Positions 17,438 through 26,660 of a stretch of DNA of 64,000 bases are shown here, in pieces. The stretch's first letter is position 1. The number at the start of each line of letters is the position of its first letter. The position numbers and the translations under genes were made by a program. The notes under the pieces were generated by a model that did not search any database, was not told the DNA's origin, and was given only the letters and a program-made list of their open reading frames with translations. This DNA comes from Ichthyenterobacterium magnum (GTDB lineage Bacteria > Bacteroidota > Bacteroidia > Flavobacteriales > Flavobacteriaceae): positions 62,001-126,000 of the forward strand of contig NZ_RAQJ01000003.1 in the NCBI RefSeq assembly GCF_003610635.1. The letters run 5' to 3'.

Positions 17438-17620
17438 AATTTATTAAGTTTTTAAAATTGATTAGTACAAACTAAAGCCTTTTTTTTTAATTATTAAACA
17501 ATTATTAACGACTTATTAACAATTTATTGTAAATAAAAACACAAATATCTACATATCAATTAATTACAAATTCATTTATTAACATTTTTTACAAAAAATA
17601 CGACATTTAGCGTATATTAA

Positions 17621-17653
17621 TTTGTGTATCTTATTAAATTCTAAATACCTTTA
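17621..17653 (+). promoter_or_regulatory. Candidate promoter of xerD
   Basis: TTTG at 17621-17624 is followed after 21 bases by TACCTTTA (17646-17653), one mismatch from TAnnTTTG. The xerD ATG is 20 bases further on. Confidence 0.4.
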
Positions 17654-17672
17654 CTCTAAATTATGTTATTAA

Positions 17673-18569
17673 ATGAAATGGCAACATGCTCTAAAAGATT
17701 ATAAGCATTATTTAAAAATTGAACGCGGCTTATCTCAAAACTCAATTAATAATTATGTGTTAGATATTTATAAACTCATTAATTATTTAGAAGAAAATTC
17801 TATAACCATTTCACCTATATACATACCTCACAACATAATACAGACTTTTCTATACGAAGCTTCAAAAACCTTAAATGCTCGGTCGCAATCGCGTTTAATC
17901 TCTGGGTTAAGAAGCTTTTTTAGTTATTTGGTTTTTGAAGATTACAGAGGCACAAATCCTTTAGACCATATTGAATCGCCAAAAATTGGTCGTAAGCTTC
18001 CTGATACTTTAAGTACTAAAGAAATTGATCAATTGATTGCTGCTATAGATTTAAGTAAGCCGCAAGGCGAAAGAAACAGAGCCATTCTCGAAACATTATA
18101 TAGCTGCGGACTAAGGGTTAGTGAGCTCACTAACTTAAAGCTGTCTGATTTATTTTTTGATGAAGGTTTTATAAAGGTTACTGGTAAAGGAGACAAACAA
18201 CGTTTTGTACCCATTGAAAAATCTACTCAAAAGTTTATTAATATTTATAGAAATGAAGTTAGAACGCATATAAATATTCAACCAGAATACAAGGATACTT
18301 TGTTTTTAAATAGACGCGGAAAGCAATTAACAAGAGCAATGATATTTACTATCATTAAACAGCTTGCGGTTAAAATTAATTTAAATAAAAGTATTTCTCC
18401 TCATACATTTAGGCATTCATTTGCGACACATTTACTAGAAAATGGTGCAGACTTAAGAGCTATACAGCTTATGCTTGGGCATGAAAGCATTACAACAACA
18501 GAAGTTTATATGCATATTGACAGAAGTCATTTAAAAAATGTTCTCATGGAATTTCATCCTAGAAAATAA
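17673..18569 (+). CDS. xerD: Site-specific tyrosine recombinase XerD
   Basis: Resolves chromosome dimers at dif together with XerC. The 298 residues have an N-terminal SAM-like core-binding domain (YKHYLKIERGLSQNSINNYVLDI) and the catalytic domain with Arg148 (SCGLRVSEL), Lys172 (GKGDKQRFVP), His244 and Arg247 (HTFRHSFATHLLENG), His270 (LGHESITTTEVY) and nucleophile Tyr279. The size and the order of residues fit XerD/XerC rather than a phage integrase, and the neighbours are housekeeping genes. XerD rather than XerC is the better guess because of the HPRK end, but the pair are close. Confidence 0.9.
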   Translation: MKWQHALKDYKHYLKIERGLSQNSINNYVLDIYKLINYLEENSITISPIYIPHNIIQTFLYEASKTLNARSQSRLISGLRSFFSYLVFEDYRGTNPLDHIESPKIGRKLPDTLSTKEIDQLIAAIDLSKPQGERNRAILETLYSCGLRVSELTNLKLSDLFFDEGFIKVTGKGDKQRFVPIEKSTQKFINIYRNEVRTHINIQPEYKDTLFLNRRGKQLTRAMIFTIIKQLAVKINLNKSISPHTFRHSFATHLLENGADLRAIQLMLGHESITTTEVYMHIDRSHLKNVLMEFHPRK

Positions 18570-18602
18570 AAAAGCATTCAATTAAATTGAATGCTTTTTT
18601 TA
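18568..18602. terminator. Bidirectional terminator between xerD and rny
   Basis: Two perfect 16-base arms (AAAAAAGCATTCAATT at 18568-18583 and its complement at 18585-18600) form a terminator for both convergent genes. Confidence 0.9.
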
Positions 18603-18623
18603 TTCACAACTATATAATACTAA

Positions 18624-20201
18624 TTACTTAGCAATATTTACAGCTCTTGTTTCTCTAATAACGGTAACCTTTACTTGTCCAGGATACGTCATATCTGTTT
18701 GAATTTTTTGAGAAATTTCAAACGATAAATTAGCAGCTTGGTCATCAGTAACTTTTTCACTTTCTACAATTACACGTAATTCTCTACCTGCTTGTATAGC
18801 ATATGCTTTATTTACGCCGTTAAACCCAAATGCAACTTCTTCAAGGTCTTTAAGACGTTGAATGTAAGAATCTAATACTTGACGTCTTGCTCCTGGTCTT
18901 GCCCCAGAAATTGCATCACACACTTGAATTATAGGAGATAATAAAGTCGTCATTTCTACTTCGTCATGGTGCGCGCCAATAGCATTACATACCTCTGGTT
19001 TTTCACCATGTTTTTCTGCCCATTGCATACCTAAAATTGCGTGTGGTGTTTCCATATCTGCTTCAGAATCTGGAACTTTTCCTATATCATGTAATAACCC
19101 TGCACGTTTAGCTAGTTTAGGGTTTAAACCTAATTCTGCCGCCATAACGCCACAAAGCTTTGCCACTTCACGTGAATGCTGTAATAAATTTTGCCCATAA
19201 GACGAACGATACTTCATACGTCCAACTAACTTAATAAGTTCAGGGTGCAAACCATGAATACCTAAGTCTATAACTGTACGTTTTCCAACTTCAATAATTT
19301 CTTGTTCAATTTGTTTTTGAGTTTTTCTAACAACTTCTTCAATTCTAGCTGGATGAATTCTACCATCTGTTACTAATTTATGTAATGATAGGCGAGCTAT
19401 TTCACGTCTAACAGAATCAAAACAAGATAATATAATTGCTTCTGGCGTATCATCTACAATAATCTCAACACCAGTAGCAGCTTCTATAGCACGTATGTTA
19501 CGTCCTTCACGACCAATAATACGACCTTTAACATCGTCTGACTCGATATTAAATACAGACACACAATTATCAATTGCCTCTTCTGTACCTATACGTTGTA
19601 TTGTACTTATGATAATTTTTTTAGCCTCTTGTTGCGCTGTGAGTTTTGCTTCTTCTATACTATCTTGAACAAATGCCATAGCATCTGTTTTAGCTTCATT
19701 TTTAAGAGACTCTACAAGTTGCGACTTTGCATCTTCGGCAGATAGACTAGAGATGACTTCTAATTGCTTTATCTGACTTTTATGGGCTTTCTCAACTTCG
19801 TCCTTTTTCTTTTCTAAAAATTCTAAACGAAAATCATAATCTTTAATCTTTTGCTCTAAACTCTGATTAGATTTTTTGTTTTTAGAAAGTTCGTTTGAAA
19901 TTTGAGACTCTTTATCTCTGGTGCGTTTTTCGGCTTCAGCCATTTTTTTGTCACGAGATAAAATAACTTTCTCGTGCTCTGCTTTAAGCTCAATAAATTT
20001 TTCTTTTGCTTGAAGTATTTTGTCTTTTTTAATAGACTCACCTTCACTATTAGCTTGTTTTAAAATGTTTTTAGCTTCATTTTGTGCATTTTTAATCAAT
20101 TTTGAAGCGTTACTCTTTTCTAGAGATTTTGCTATAATATATCCTAGTATTACACCTAATACTATTCCTCCAACAATCAATAAAATTGTATTCGTTTCCA
20201 T
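18624..20201 (-). CDS. rny: Ribonuclease Y
   Basis: Membrane-anchored endoribonuclease that initiates mRNA decay. The 525 residues start with one transmembrane helix ([20 protein letters not shown], 5-24), followed by a long charged coiled coil (about 30-190), a KH domain ([22 protein letters not shown], about 228-249) and an HD domain with the catalytic LLHDIGK and later HHDEVE. The length is normal. It lies directly downstream of the 6S-type RNA and zapA on the same strand, and is convergent with xerD across a shared terminator. Confidence 0.97.
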   Translation of the reverse strand: METNTILLIVGGIVLGVILGYIIAKSLEKSNASKLIKNAQNEAKNILKQANSEGESIKKDKILQAKEKFIELKAEHEKVILSRDKKMAEAEKRTRDKESQISNELSKNKKSNQSLEQKIKDYDFRLEFLEKKKDEVEKAHKSQIKQLEVISSLSAEDAKSQLVESLKNEAKTDAMAFVQDSIEEAKLTAQQEAKKIIISTIQRIGTEEAIDNCVSVFNIESDDVKGRIIGREGRNIRAIEAATGVEIIVDDTPEAIILSCFDSVRREIARLSLHKLVTDGRIHPARIEEVVRKTQKQIEQEIIEVGKRTVIDLGIHGLHPELIKLVGRMKYRSSYGQNLLQHSREVAKLCGVMAAELGLNPKLAKRAGLLHDIGKVPDSEADMETPHAILGMQWAEKHGEKPEVCNAIGAHHDEVEMTTLLSPIIQVCDAISGARPGARRQVLDSYIQRLKDLEEVAFGFNGVNKAYAIQAGRELRVIVESEKVTDDQAANLSFEISQKIQTDMTYPGQVKVTVIRETRAVNIAK

Positions 20202-20221
20202 GTTTAGTTAGTGTTTTTTGT

Positions 20222-20418
20222 ATATAAAAAAGCCTACACCAGCATAAAGTTTTGTATAAACTCCTTAAAAACAAGTTTAGGGCTAACAAGCTGATCAAAA
20301 ATCTGTTCTAAATACTAAAAAAATTCAGTACTAACAGCACGATTTTACAACTTAAACTCACCCTTTTTAAAGAATTAACGTTGAGTTTATCAAAAAAAAT
20401 AACTAATGTAGGCAGTAA
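20222..20418 (-). ncRNA. ssrS: 6S RNA, flavobacterial type (6S-Flavo-like)
   Basis: The 239-base gap between zapA and rny holds an RNA-like structure on the minus strand. The 5' arm GCCUACAUUAG (20413-20403) pairs without mismatch (two G-U) with the 3' arm CUGGUGUAGGC (20242-20232). Further in, AUAAACUC (20390-20383) pairs with GAGUUUAU (20263-20256), and a local stem AAACUCA/UGAGUUU sits inside. A run of six T with TATATA follows the closing stem. A roughly 190-nt rod with a closing helix and a U-rich end, placed just downstream of zapA, is what is known for 6S RNA, including in E. coli. 6S RNA binds the RNA polymerase holoenzyme and acts as a growth-phase regulator. The ends are approximate. 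Confidence 0.8.
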
Positions 20419-20440
20419 CCTAATTTTATTTAAATGAACG

Positions 20441-20731
20441 TTAGCTTAAATGAGAATGTAGTAATTGATTTAAAGCATTAAGCTTTGCTTCAACTTCTTC
20501 ATTAACATCTGCTTTATCTATTGTTTTCTGTTCTACTTGAGATGCAAACTGTAAAGCACACATGGCTAATACATCTTGTTTATCTCTTACAGAATAGTTT
20601 TGCTCAAACTGACTTATCATGGTTTCAATCTTTTTAGCTGCTTTACGTAAACCTTCTTCTTGACTTGGCGCAATCGTTAAAGGATATACTCTATTTGCTA
20701 TAGATAGCTTTATTTTAAGCTGTTCTGCCAT
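20441..20731 (-). CDS. zapA: Cell division protein ZapA
   Basis: A 96-residue FtsZ-ring stabilising protein. The N-terminal fold KIKLSIANRVYPLTIAPSQEEGLRKAAKKIETMI matches the ZapA dimerisation head, and the C-terminal half (VRDKQDVLAMCALQFASQVEQKTIDKADVNEEVEAKLNAL, coiled coil in part) matches its helix; LAMCALQFA is well conserved. It is 15 bases downstream of a coiled-coil gene in the ZapB position and upstream of the 6S-type RNA, an arrangement shared with other bacteria. Confidence 0.92.
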   Translation of the reverse strand: MAEQLKIKLSIANRVYPLTIAPSQEEGLRKAAKKIETMISQFEQNYSVRDKQDVLAMCALQFASQVEQKTIDKADVNEEVEAKLNALNQLLHSHLS

Positions 20732-20746
20732 TAAATTAAATTAACA

Positions 20747-21037
20747 TTATTCAGATAATTGAGCAATACAATGGTCAATATCCCTAATTAATGTATTTAT
20801 TTTGAGCTTTGTTTCTCTGTTATTTTCGTCACTGCCTAGTAATGAATTTGCCATTTTAAGAGCTTCATATTTTTCAACCCAAGAACTTAAATCTTCTTGC
20901 TGCTGAATGTTTTTTTGTTGCTGTATTGCTAATTCATTTGAAAGTTTAGTATTAGTCTGCTTTAAAACGTCTAGTTTATGCAAAATTTTACTAATTTTAT
21001 TCTCTAAAGAATCTACAATATCTTCAATTTTACTCAT
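20747..21037 (-). CDS. Small coiled-coil protein upstream of zapA (ZapB-like)
   Basis: A 96-residue protein that is almost entirely alpha-helical and heptad-patterned (IEDIVDSLENKISKILHKLDVLKQTNTKLSNELAIQQQKN...). The glutamine-rich middle (residues 39-47) and the C-terminal ETKLKINTLIRDIDHCIAQL are conserved-looking features of the unnamed Bacteroidota protein found beside zapA. By size, coiled-coil content and context it may play the part of ZapB or another FtsZ-ring cofactor, but this is inference; there is no direct sequence match to ZapB that I can claim. It is the first gene of the zapA operon. Confidence 0.75.
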   Translation of the reverse strand: MSKIEDIVDSLENKISKILHKLDVLKQTNTKLSNELAIQQQKNIQQQEDLSSWVEKYEALKMANSLLGSDENNRETKLKINTLIRDIDHCIAQLSE

Positions 21038-21061
21038 TTACAAATTTCAATACTGATGTAA

Positions 21062-21093
21062 CAAAGTTAATACACCTAAGCTAAAAAACACAA
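21062..21093 (-). promoter_or_regulatory. Candidate promoter of the zapA operon
   Basis: On the minus strand TTG (21091-21093) is followed after 21 bases by TAACTTTG (21062-21069), a full match to TAnnTTTG. The coiled-coil gene starts 25 bases further on. The 6S-type RNA may also be reached from this promoter and then processed. Confidence 0.5.
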
Positions 21094-21169
21094 TTGTTTT
21101 GTAATAAATTTTTAAATAGTTTGCTAATGTTCCTTTATTGTTGAGTTAGAGTGCATTAATTAAATATCC

Positions 21170-21201
21170 TTTTGTAGATTATATTCAAATTGATATTTTA
21201 G
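21170..21201 (+). promoter_or_regulatory. Candidate promoter of the M23 peptidase gene
   Basis: TTTTG at 21170-21174 is followed after exactly 19 bases by TATTTTAG (21194-21201), close to the TTTG-N19-TAnnTTTG pattern. The start codon is 11 bases downstream. Confidence 0.45.
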
Positions 21202-21211
21202 CGTTAGATAC

Positions 21212-22903
21212 ATGCATATGAAGCAATTTTTATTAATCCTATTATGTTCTCATTTAGCTTTCTCTCAAGTAAAATATCCAAAAGACTATTTTAGAAGCCC
21301 TTTAGATGTTACACTTGTGCTTTCTGGAACTTTTGCAGAATTGCGTTCAAATCACTTTCATTCTGGTTTAGATATAAAAACCCAACAACGCAAAGGCTTA
21401 AAAGTTTATGCAGCCGCTCAAGGCTATGTGAGTAGAATTAAAATTTCACATTTTGGCTATGGCAAAGCCTTATATATTACGCACCCAAATGGCTATGTAA
21501 GTGTATATGCTCATTTACAAAAATTTTCTCCTGCAATTGAAGCTTACATTAAAGAATGCCAATATCAAAAAGAAACCTACGAGGTAGAAGTTTTTCCTTC
21601 GCCAGATGAATTACCTATTGCTACTGATGAGATTGTAGCATTTTCTGGAAATTCAGGTAGTTCTGGCGGACCTCATTTGCATTTTGAAATTAGAGACAAT
21701 GCAGAAAGACCAATAAATCCAATGCTTTTTGGAATAGATATAGACGACTCTAAAGCGCCTGTTGTCTCTAAAGTTTATGCTTACCCAAAAAACAAAAACT
21801 CTTATGTAGACGAATCTAAAGTTAGAAAAGAACTAAGATTAATTCCGAGTAAAAATGGAGATTATAGTGTAGAACCTATTGAAGCATTTGGCGATATAGG
21901 ATTTGGAATTGTAAGTTATGACCAACAAGATTTAGCTACAAACAAAAACGGAGTAAGTAACATACAGTCATTTTTTAATGGGAATAAAAATTTAGAAGTA
22001 GATTTTAAACGTTTTAGTTTTAATGAAACCAAACATTTAAATCGTTATATAGATTTCGAAATCTTTAAAACTAAAAAATCGCGAATACAAAAATTATTTA
22101 TAGAACCAGGAAACACATTAAGCCTTTTTAAAGATGTTTCTGATAATGGTTACATAAAAGTTGAAGATAGCACATCTTCGGTTTACAAAGTCCGCATAAG
22201 AGATTTTAAAGGCAATGAAACTTGGCTTTCAATTCCTATTAAAGGAAAAAAGCACAAAGAAGTTCTAGAAGGTGAAAGCATAACACCAAAGCATTACATT
22301 TTTAAAGACCAAGTAAATGAATTAAGTGACAGAAACATTTCGGTATACTTCCCTTCAAACTCTTTCTACGATGACTTCTATATAGATTTTGGGGTTAAAA
22401 GTGATACTTTAATCTTACACAAAGATATTGTTCCTATTATGAAAAACTTTACCATCAATTACGATATCAGCAATTATAACGATGGCGACAAGAGTAAACT
22501 TTTTATAGCTAAACTTTATGGGTATTATAAAAAACCATATTATGTTAGAACCACTAGAAAAGGTGATGTGCTTTCTGCACGTTCAAAATCTTTTGGAACT
22601 TTTGCGCTTCAAACTGACACAATACGGCCAACTATTAAACCTGTAAATTTTCAAGATAAAAAATGGCTAAGCAAACATAATTACTTGAAAGTGAAAATTG
22701 ATGATGATTTATCTGGAATAAGCAATTATAGAGCTACCATAAACGGAAAATGGATTTTAATGGAATATGATTATAAAACAGATTTGTTGGTTTATAATTT
22801 TGCAGATAATATCATTGAAGATACCGAACATAATTTGAAAATAATTGTTACCGATAATGTTGGAAATAGTTCTACATTTGAAGCAACGTTTTTTAGAAAA
22901 TAA
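21212..22903 (+). CDS. M23 family metallopeptidase, exported
   Basis: A 563-residue exported zinc endopeptidase of the LytM/M23 family, predicted to cut peptidoglycan cross-bridges. A signal peptide (MHMKQFLLILLCSHLAFSQ) is followed by the catalytic domain at about 35-175: HFHSGLDIK with His50 and Asp54, YVSVYAHLQ with His101, and SSGGPHLHFE with His155 and His157. The remaining 390 residues are beta-rich, with Ig-like repeats near the end (LKVKIDDDLSGISNYRATINGKW, HNLKIIVTDNVGNSSTF). This long form is frequent in Flavobacteriaceae. The TonB receptor follows in the same frame after a 12-base gap. Confidence 0.88.
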   Translation: MHMKQFLLILLCSHLAFSQVKYPKDYFRSPLDVTLVLSGTFAELRSNHFHSGLDIKTQQRKGLKVYAAAQGYVSRIKISHFGYGKALYITHPNGYVSVYAHLQKFSPAIEAYIKECQYQKETYEVEVFPSPDELPIATDEIVAFSGNSGSSGGPHLHFEIRDNAERPINPMLFGIDIDDSKAPVVSKVYAYPKNKNSYVDESKVRKELRLIPSKNGDYSVEPIEAFGDIGFGIVSYDQQDLATNKNGVSNIQSFFNGNKNLEVDFKRFSFNETKHLNRYIDFEIFKTKKSRIQKLFIEPGNTLSLFKDVSDNGYIKVEDSTSSVYKVRIRDFKGNETWLSIPIKGKKHKEVLEGESITPKHYIFKDQVNELSDRNISVYFPSNSFYDDFYIDFGVKSDTLILHKDIVPIMKNFTINYDISNYNDGDKSKLFIAKLYGYYKKPYYVRTTRKGDVLSARSKSFGTFALQTDTIRPTIKPVNFQDKKWLSKHNYLKVKIDDDLSGISNYRATINGKWILMEYDYKTDLLVYNFADNIIEDTEHNLKIIVTDNVGNSSTFEATFFRK

Positions 22904-22915
22904 AAATTAAGACTT

Positions 22916-25393
22916 TTGAAAATAAACATACCTCTACTCCTAGCCTTATTTTGCTTGCCTTTTTTAGGGTTTTCGCAAACTGCCACTGTAAAAGGTGTTA
23001 TTTTAGATGATGCGCAATTACCAATTGTAAATGTTAACATTAAAGCTGGCAATAACGGAACTACCACAAATGAAAATGGATTTTATGAACTTAAAATACC
23101 TGCAAATACAGATGTAACAATAGTTTTTACGCATCTCTCAAACAAGCGAATTGAAGCTACTTTTAACCTGAAGAATGGTCAAGAGTTAGAATTTAACCCA
23201 GTTATGAAAACTGAGATAGAACAAATTGCAACGGTAGTAATCAATAGCAATACAAGGCAATCTGTAGAAGGTGTTACCTCTATAACTCCAGAAGTCATAC
23301 GTACAATTAAAGGCGCTCAACCTGGTGTAGAAAATATACTAAAAACACTTCCTGGAGTAAATGTTTCAAACGAATTAAGTACACAATACTCTGTTCGCGG
23401 TGGAAATTTTGATGAAAATTTAGTTTATGTAAACGAAATTGAAGTGTATCGTCCGTTTTTAATTCGCTCAGGGCAACAAGAAGGTTTGAGTTTTGTAAAT
23501 ACAGATTTAGTACAAAATGTAGATTTTTCAGCTGGAGGTTTTCAAGCTAAATATGGCGATAAACTATCTTCTGTCTTAGACATCACTTATAGAAATCCTA
23601 TAAAATTTGGTGTTCGTGCAGATTTAAGTTTGCTAGGTGGAAGCATTGCTGCTGAAGCCGTTAGTAAAGACTCAAAGTTTTCAGGCATTGTTGGCTTACG
23701 TTATAGAGACAATAGCTTGTTAATAAATTCTCTTGAAACTGAAACAAACGTAGAGCCAGTTTTTGCTGATGCTCAAACCTATTTAACTTATAAGTTTTCT
23801 GATAAATTTCATTTAAATTTTCTTGGAAACGTTTCTCTTAACAAATACAATTTCAAGCCTCAAAATAGACAAACCAATTTTGGAACTATAGATGAGCCTG
23901 TTGCCCTTTTAGTATTTTATGAAGGGCAAGAAAAAGACCAATACCTAACTACTTTTGGTGCTTTTAAGGCTAATTATTTTGCTTCAGAAGATTTAACTTT
24001 AAAACTTATAGCGTCTGCTTATCATACTACCGAGGAAGAATATTTCGATATTCTAGCGCAATACAGACTTGGCGAAGTAAACAGCAATATTGGAGATGAA
24101 AATTTAGGCGAAGTTGAATTTAGCGAAGGTATTGGGTCTCAATTAACACATGCAAGAAACGATTTAGATGCATTAATTTTTAATGTAGAACATAAAGGAG
24201 ATTATAAAGTTGATGACGAAAGCACAATTGAATGGTCTGTAAAATACACACATGAAGATATTAGAGATCGTTTGGTAGAATGGGAAGTTATTGATAGTGC
24301 AGGGTTTTCTGTTCGTCCTCCAATTTTTGATATCCCCAACAATCAACCATATGCACCTTTTGAAGGTCCTTTAGAAGCCTTTCAAAATGTAAGAGCCACA
24401 AATGGTGTTCAAATAGACAGATTACAAGCCTATGGTCAATGGAGCAAACGCACTATGTTAGGTAATAATGAAGTGTTTTATAATGCTGGCGTTAGAGTTC
24501 ATAATTGGACTGTAAATAGCGACATACCAAATCAAGATGGTGTATCTTCATCAACACAAACTGTTTTTAGTCCTAGAGCTCAATTTGCAATTAAACCAGA
24601 TTGGGAAAAAGACATGCTTTTTAGAATTGCTGGTGGTGTTTACTATCAACCACCTTTTTATAGAGAACTTAGAGATTCTTCTGGTACTGTGCAACCGAAT
24701 GTAAAGGCTCAAAAATCATTTCACCTTGTTTTAGGACATGAGTATAGCTTTAAAATATGGGACAGACCGTTTAAGCTAGTATCTGAAGCTTACTACAAGA
24801 ATATAACAGATGTTAATCCTTATACTTTAGAAAACGTTAGAATTAGATATAGAGCTAAAAACAATGCTGAAGCTTATGCTTATGGTTTAGATATGCGTCT
24901 TAATGGTGAATTTGTTCCTGGCACAGAATCATGGTTTAGTTTTGGTTATTTAAAAACTGAAGAAAACATTGATGATCGTGGCTACATATCTAGACCAACA
25001 GATCAACGTTTAAAGTTTGGTGTGTTGTTTCAGGATTACATGCCAAACCTTCCAAATTTAAAAATGTATTTAAACTTAGTGTATAATACAGGTGTTCCTG
25101 GAGGCTCTCCTAGCTATGCAGACCCATATCAGTATCAAAATAGGTTACGTGATTACAAACGTGCTGATTTAGGTATTAACTACGTTTTTGTTGATCAGAA
25201 TAAAACGTATAAAACTGGCTGGAAACGTCATTTTAAAGAGCTTACTTTTGGTTTTGAGATATTCAACATGTTTAACGTACAAAACTCAATCACCAATACC
25301 TGGGTTAGAGATGTGTATAGTAAACGCCAGTTTGCAATTCCTAACTATTTAACGCCAAGAGTCTTTAATGTAAGATTATCTACTAGATTTTAG
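22916..25393 (+). CDS. TonB-dependent receptor with CarboxypepD-reg-like domain
   Basis: An 825-residue outer-membrane active transporter. A signal peptide (ending LPFLGFSQ) leads into a carboxypeptidase-regulatory-like beta domain (TATVKGVILDDAQLPIVNVNI, about 20-100), the plug (VENILKTLPGVNVSNELSTQYSVRGGNFDEN, about 130-230) and a 22-strand barrel ending RVFNVRLSTRF with terminal Phe. No SusD partner is adjacent, so a polysaccharide locus is unlikely; the substrate is unknown. The start is a TTG at 22916; in the same frame the stop of the M23 gene (22901-22903) lies five codons upstream, so no ATG is possible. The last four bases overlap the convergent cysteine desulfurase. Confidence 0.9.
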   Translation: MKINIPLLLALFCLPFLGFSQTATVKGVILDDAQLPIVNVNIKAGNNGTTTNENGFYELKIPANTDVTIVFTHLSNKRIEATFNLKNGQELEFNPVMKTEIEQIATVVINSNTRQSVEGVTSITPEVIRTIKGAQPGVENILKTLPGVNVSNELSTQYSVRGGNFDENLVYVNEIEVYRPFLIRSGQQEGLSFVNTDLVQNVDFSAGGFQAKYGDKLSSVLDITYRNPIKFGVRADLSLLGGSIAAEAVSKDSKFSGIVGLRYRDNSLLINSLETETNVEPVFADAQTYLTYKFSDKFHLNFLGNVSLNKYNFKPQNRQTNFGTIDEPVALLVFYEGQEKDQYLTTFGAFKANYFASEDLTLKLIASAYHTTEEEYFDILAQYRLGEVNSNIGDENLGEVEFSEGIGSQLTHARNDLDALIFNVEHKGDYKVDDESTIEWSVKYTHEDIRDRLVEWEVIDSAGFSVRPPIFDIPNNQPYAPFEGPLEAFQNVRATNGVQIDRLQAYGQWSKRTMLGNNEVFYNAGVRVHNWTVNSDIPNQDGVSSSTQTVFSPRAQFAIKPDWEKDMLFRIAGGVYYQPPFYRELRDSSGTVQPNVKAQKSFHLVLGHEYSFKIWDRPFKLVSEAYYKNITDVNPYTLENVRIRYRAKNNAEAYAYGLDMRLNGEFVPGTESWFSFGYLKTEENIDDRGYISRPTDQRLKFGVLFQDYMPNLPNLKMYLNLVYNTGVPGGSPSYADPYQYQNRLRDYKRADLGINYVFVDQNKTYKTGWKRHFKELTFGFEIFNMFNVQNSITNTWVRDVYSKRQFAIPNYLTPRVFNVRLSTRF

Positions 25394-26535
25394 CTTTCTA
25401 CAAACTCTCTTAGAGTTTCAATAACATAATCTACTTCTTCTTTGGTATTATATGTACTGAATGAAAAACGTACTGAAGGTCTATTGAGGTGCTCATCGTC
25501 TAAAATTTCTGATAAAACATGAGAACTTTTTGAGCTACCACTTTGGCACGCACTTCCTCTAGAGCATGCAATACCTTTTAAATCTAATTGAAACTGCAAT
25601 AATGAAGCTTTTTCTGGAGCTATAGGTAAGCATACACTAACTAGTGTATATGTGCTTTCATCTTCTATTGCTGAGCTTCCATTAAAGGTAACATTAGGAA
25701 AAGCTTTAACTAAACGCTCAATGAAGTAGTTTTTTATAGTTAATATATAATCGCTTTCCCTTACTAAGTTTTTGTATGATAGCCTTAAAGCTTCTTCTAA
25801 GCCAACAATATTATGTATAGATTCTGTTCCTGCTCTATAACCTCGCTCCTGTTCTCCTCCATAAATTGAACCCTTTATTCCAGAATTCTTTCTTATAAAT
25901 GCAAAACCTACACCTTTTGGACCATGAAACTTATGAGCGCTAGCTGCTAAAAAATCTATTGGAATATCTTGCAAATCTAATTTATAATGACCAACCGATT
26001 GCACTGTATCACTATGAAACAAAACCTGATTTGCATTACATAAATCTGCAACACGTTTTATATCGAGTTTACTACCAATTTCATTATTAATGTGCATTAA
26101 GCTCACCAATTGTTTTTTAGAAGTATCAAATAAAGTTTCTAAATGTGAATAATCAATATGCCCATTAGATTTTACATCTACATATTTAACCAAAATACCA
26201 TACTCAGATACAAGCTGGTCTATAGTATGCAAAATAGCATGATGCTCAATTTTTGAAGTAATAATTTCATTAACACCTAGATCCCTTACAGCACTTCTAA
26301 GCACTAAATTATCAGCTTCAGTACCTCCAGAAGTAAATACAATTTCTGAAGCAGATACATTAAAATAGGAAGCAATAGCCTTTCTAGATGTTTCTATTAT
26401 AGATTTAGATGACCTTCCGTAACTATGTGAAGATGATGCATTTCCAAAATTATTAATCATAACTTTAGTCATGCACTCAACAACTTCGTTACGCATTTGC
26501 GTTGTAGCTGCATTATCAAAATATACTTGCTTCAT
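25390..26535 (-). CDS. Cysteine desulfurase (NifS/IscS-like)
   Basis: A PLP enzyme that removes sulfur from L-cysteine for Fe-S clusters or tRNA thiolation. The 381 residues start MKQVYFDNAATTQMRNEVVE; I chose the ATG at 26535 because the longer frame adds an unrelated hydrophobic tail. The features are FTSGGTEADNLVL, the PLP lysine in SAHKFHGPKGVGF, GGEQERGYRAGTES and the loop with the catalytic cysteine, IACSRGSACQSGSSKSSHVL. The loop resembles the NifS/IscS class I form. No iscU or suf genes are adjacent, so a role in tRNA modification is as likely as Fe-S assembly. Confidence 0.92.
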   Translation of the reverse strand: MKQVYFDNAATTQMRNEVVECMTKVMINNFGNASSSHSYGRSSKSIIETSRKAIASYFNVSASEIVFTSGGTEADNLVLRSAVRDLGVNEIITSKIEHHAILHTIDQLVSEYGILVKYVDVKSNGHIDYSHLETLFDTSKKQLVSLMHINNEIGSKLDIKRVADLCNANQVLFHSDTVQSVGHYKLDLQDIPIDFLAASAHKFHGPKGVGFAFIRKNSGIKGSIYGGEQERGYRAGTESIHNIVGLEEALRLSYKNLVRESDYILTIKNYFIERLVKAFPNVTFNGSSAIEDESTYTLVSVCLPIAPEKASLLQFQLDLKGIACSRGSACQSGSSKSSHVLSEILDDEHLNRPSVRFSFSTYNTKEEVDYVIETLREFVES

Positions 26536-26634
26536 AAATTGTAAATAATATTGCAAAGATGTAATAAAAAAATGGCATTTATAATACAAACAAAATTATT
26601 TTAAAGATGCTTCGTTATAAACTAACAAATCGTT

Positions 26635-26642
26635 TATTTTTG
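26635..26642 (+). promoter_or_regulatory. Candidate -7 box upstream of the calcium-repeat lipoprotein
   Basis: TATTTTTG fits TAnnTTTG and lies 18 bases before the start codon. No clear TTTG is found at the right distance upstream, so this is only a half-match. Confidence 0.3.
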
Positions 26643-26660
26643 TTTTAAAATTGAATTGAA

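Noticed and set aside
17673-18569. Tyrosine recombinase as a sign of a prophage or integrative element
   Set aside because: Size, motifs and neighbours (rny, zapA) fit housekeeping XerD; no attachment repeats or phage genes are near.
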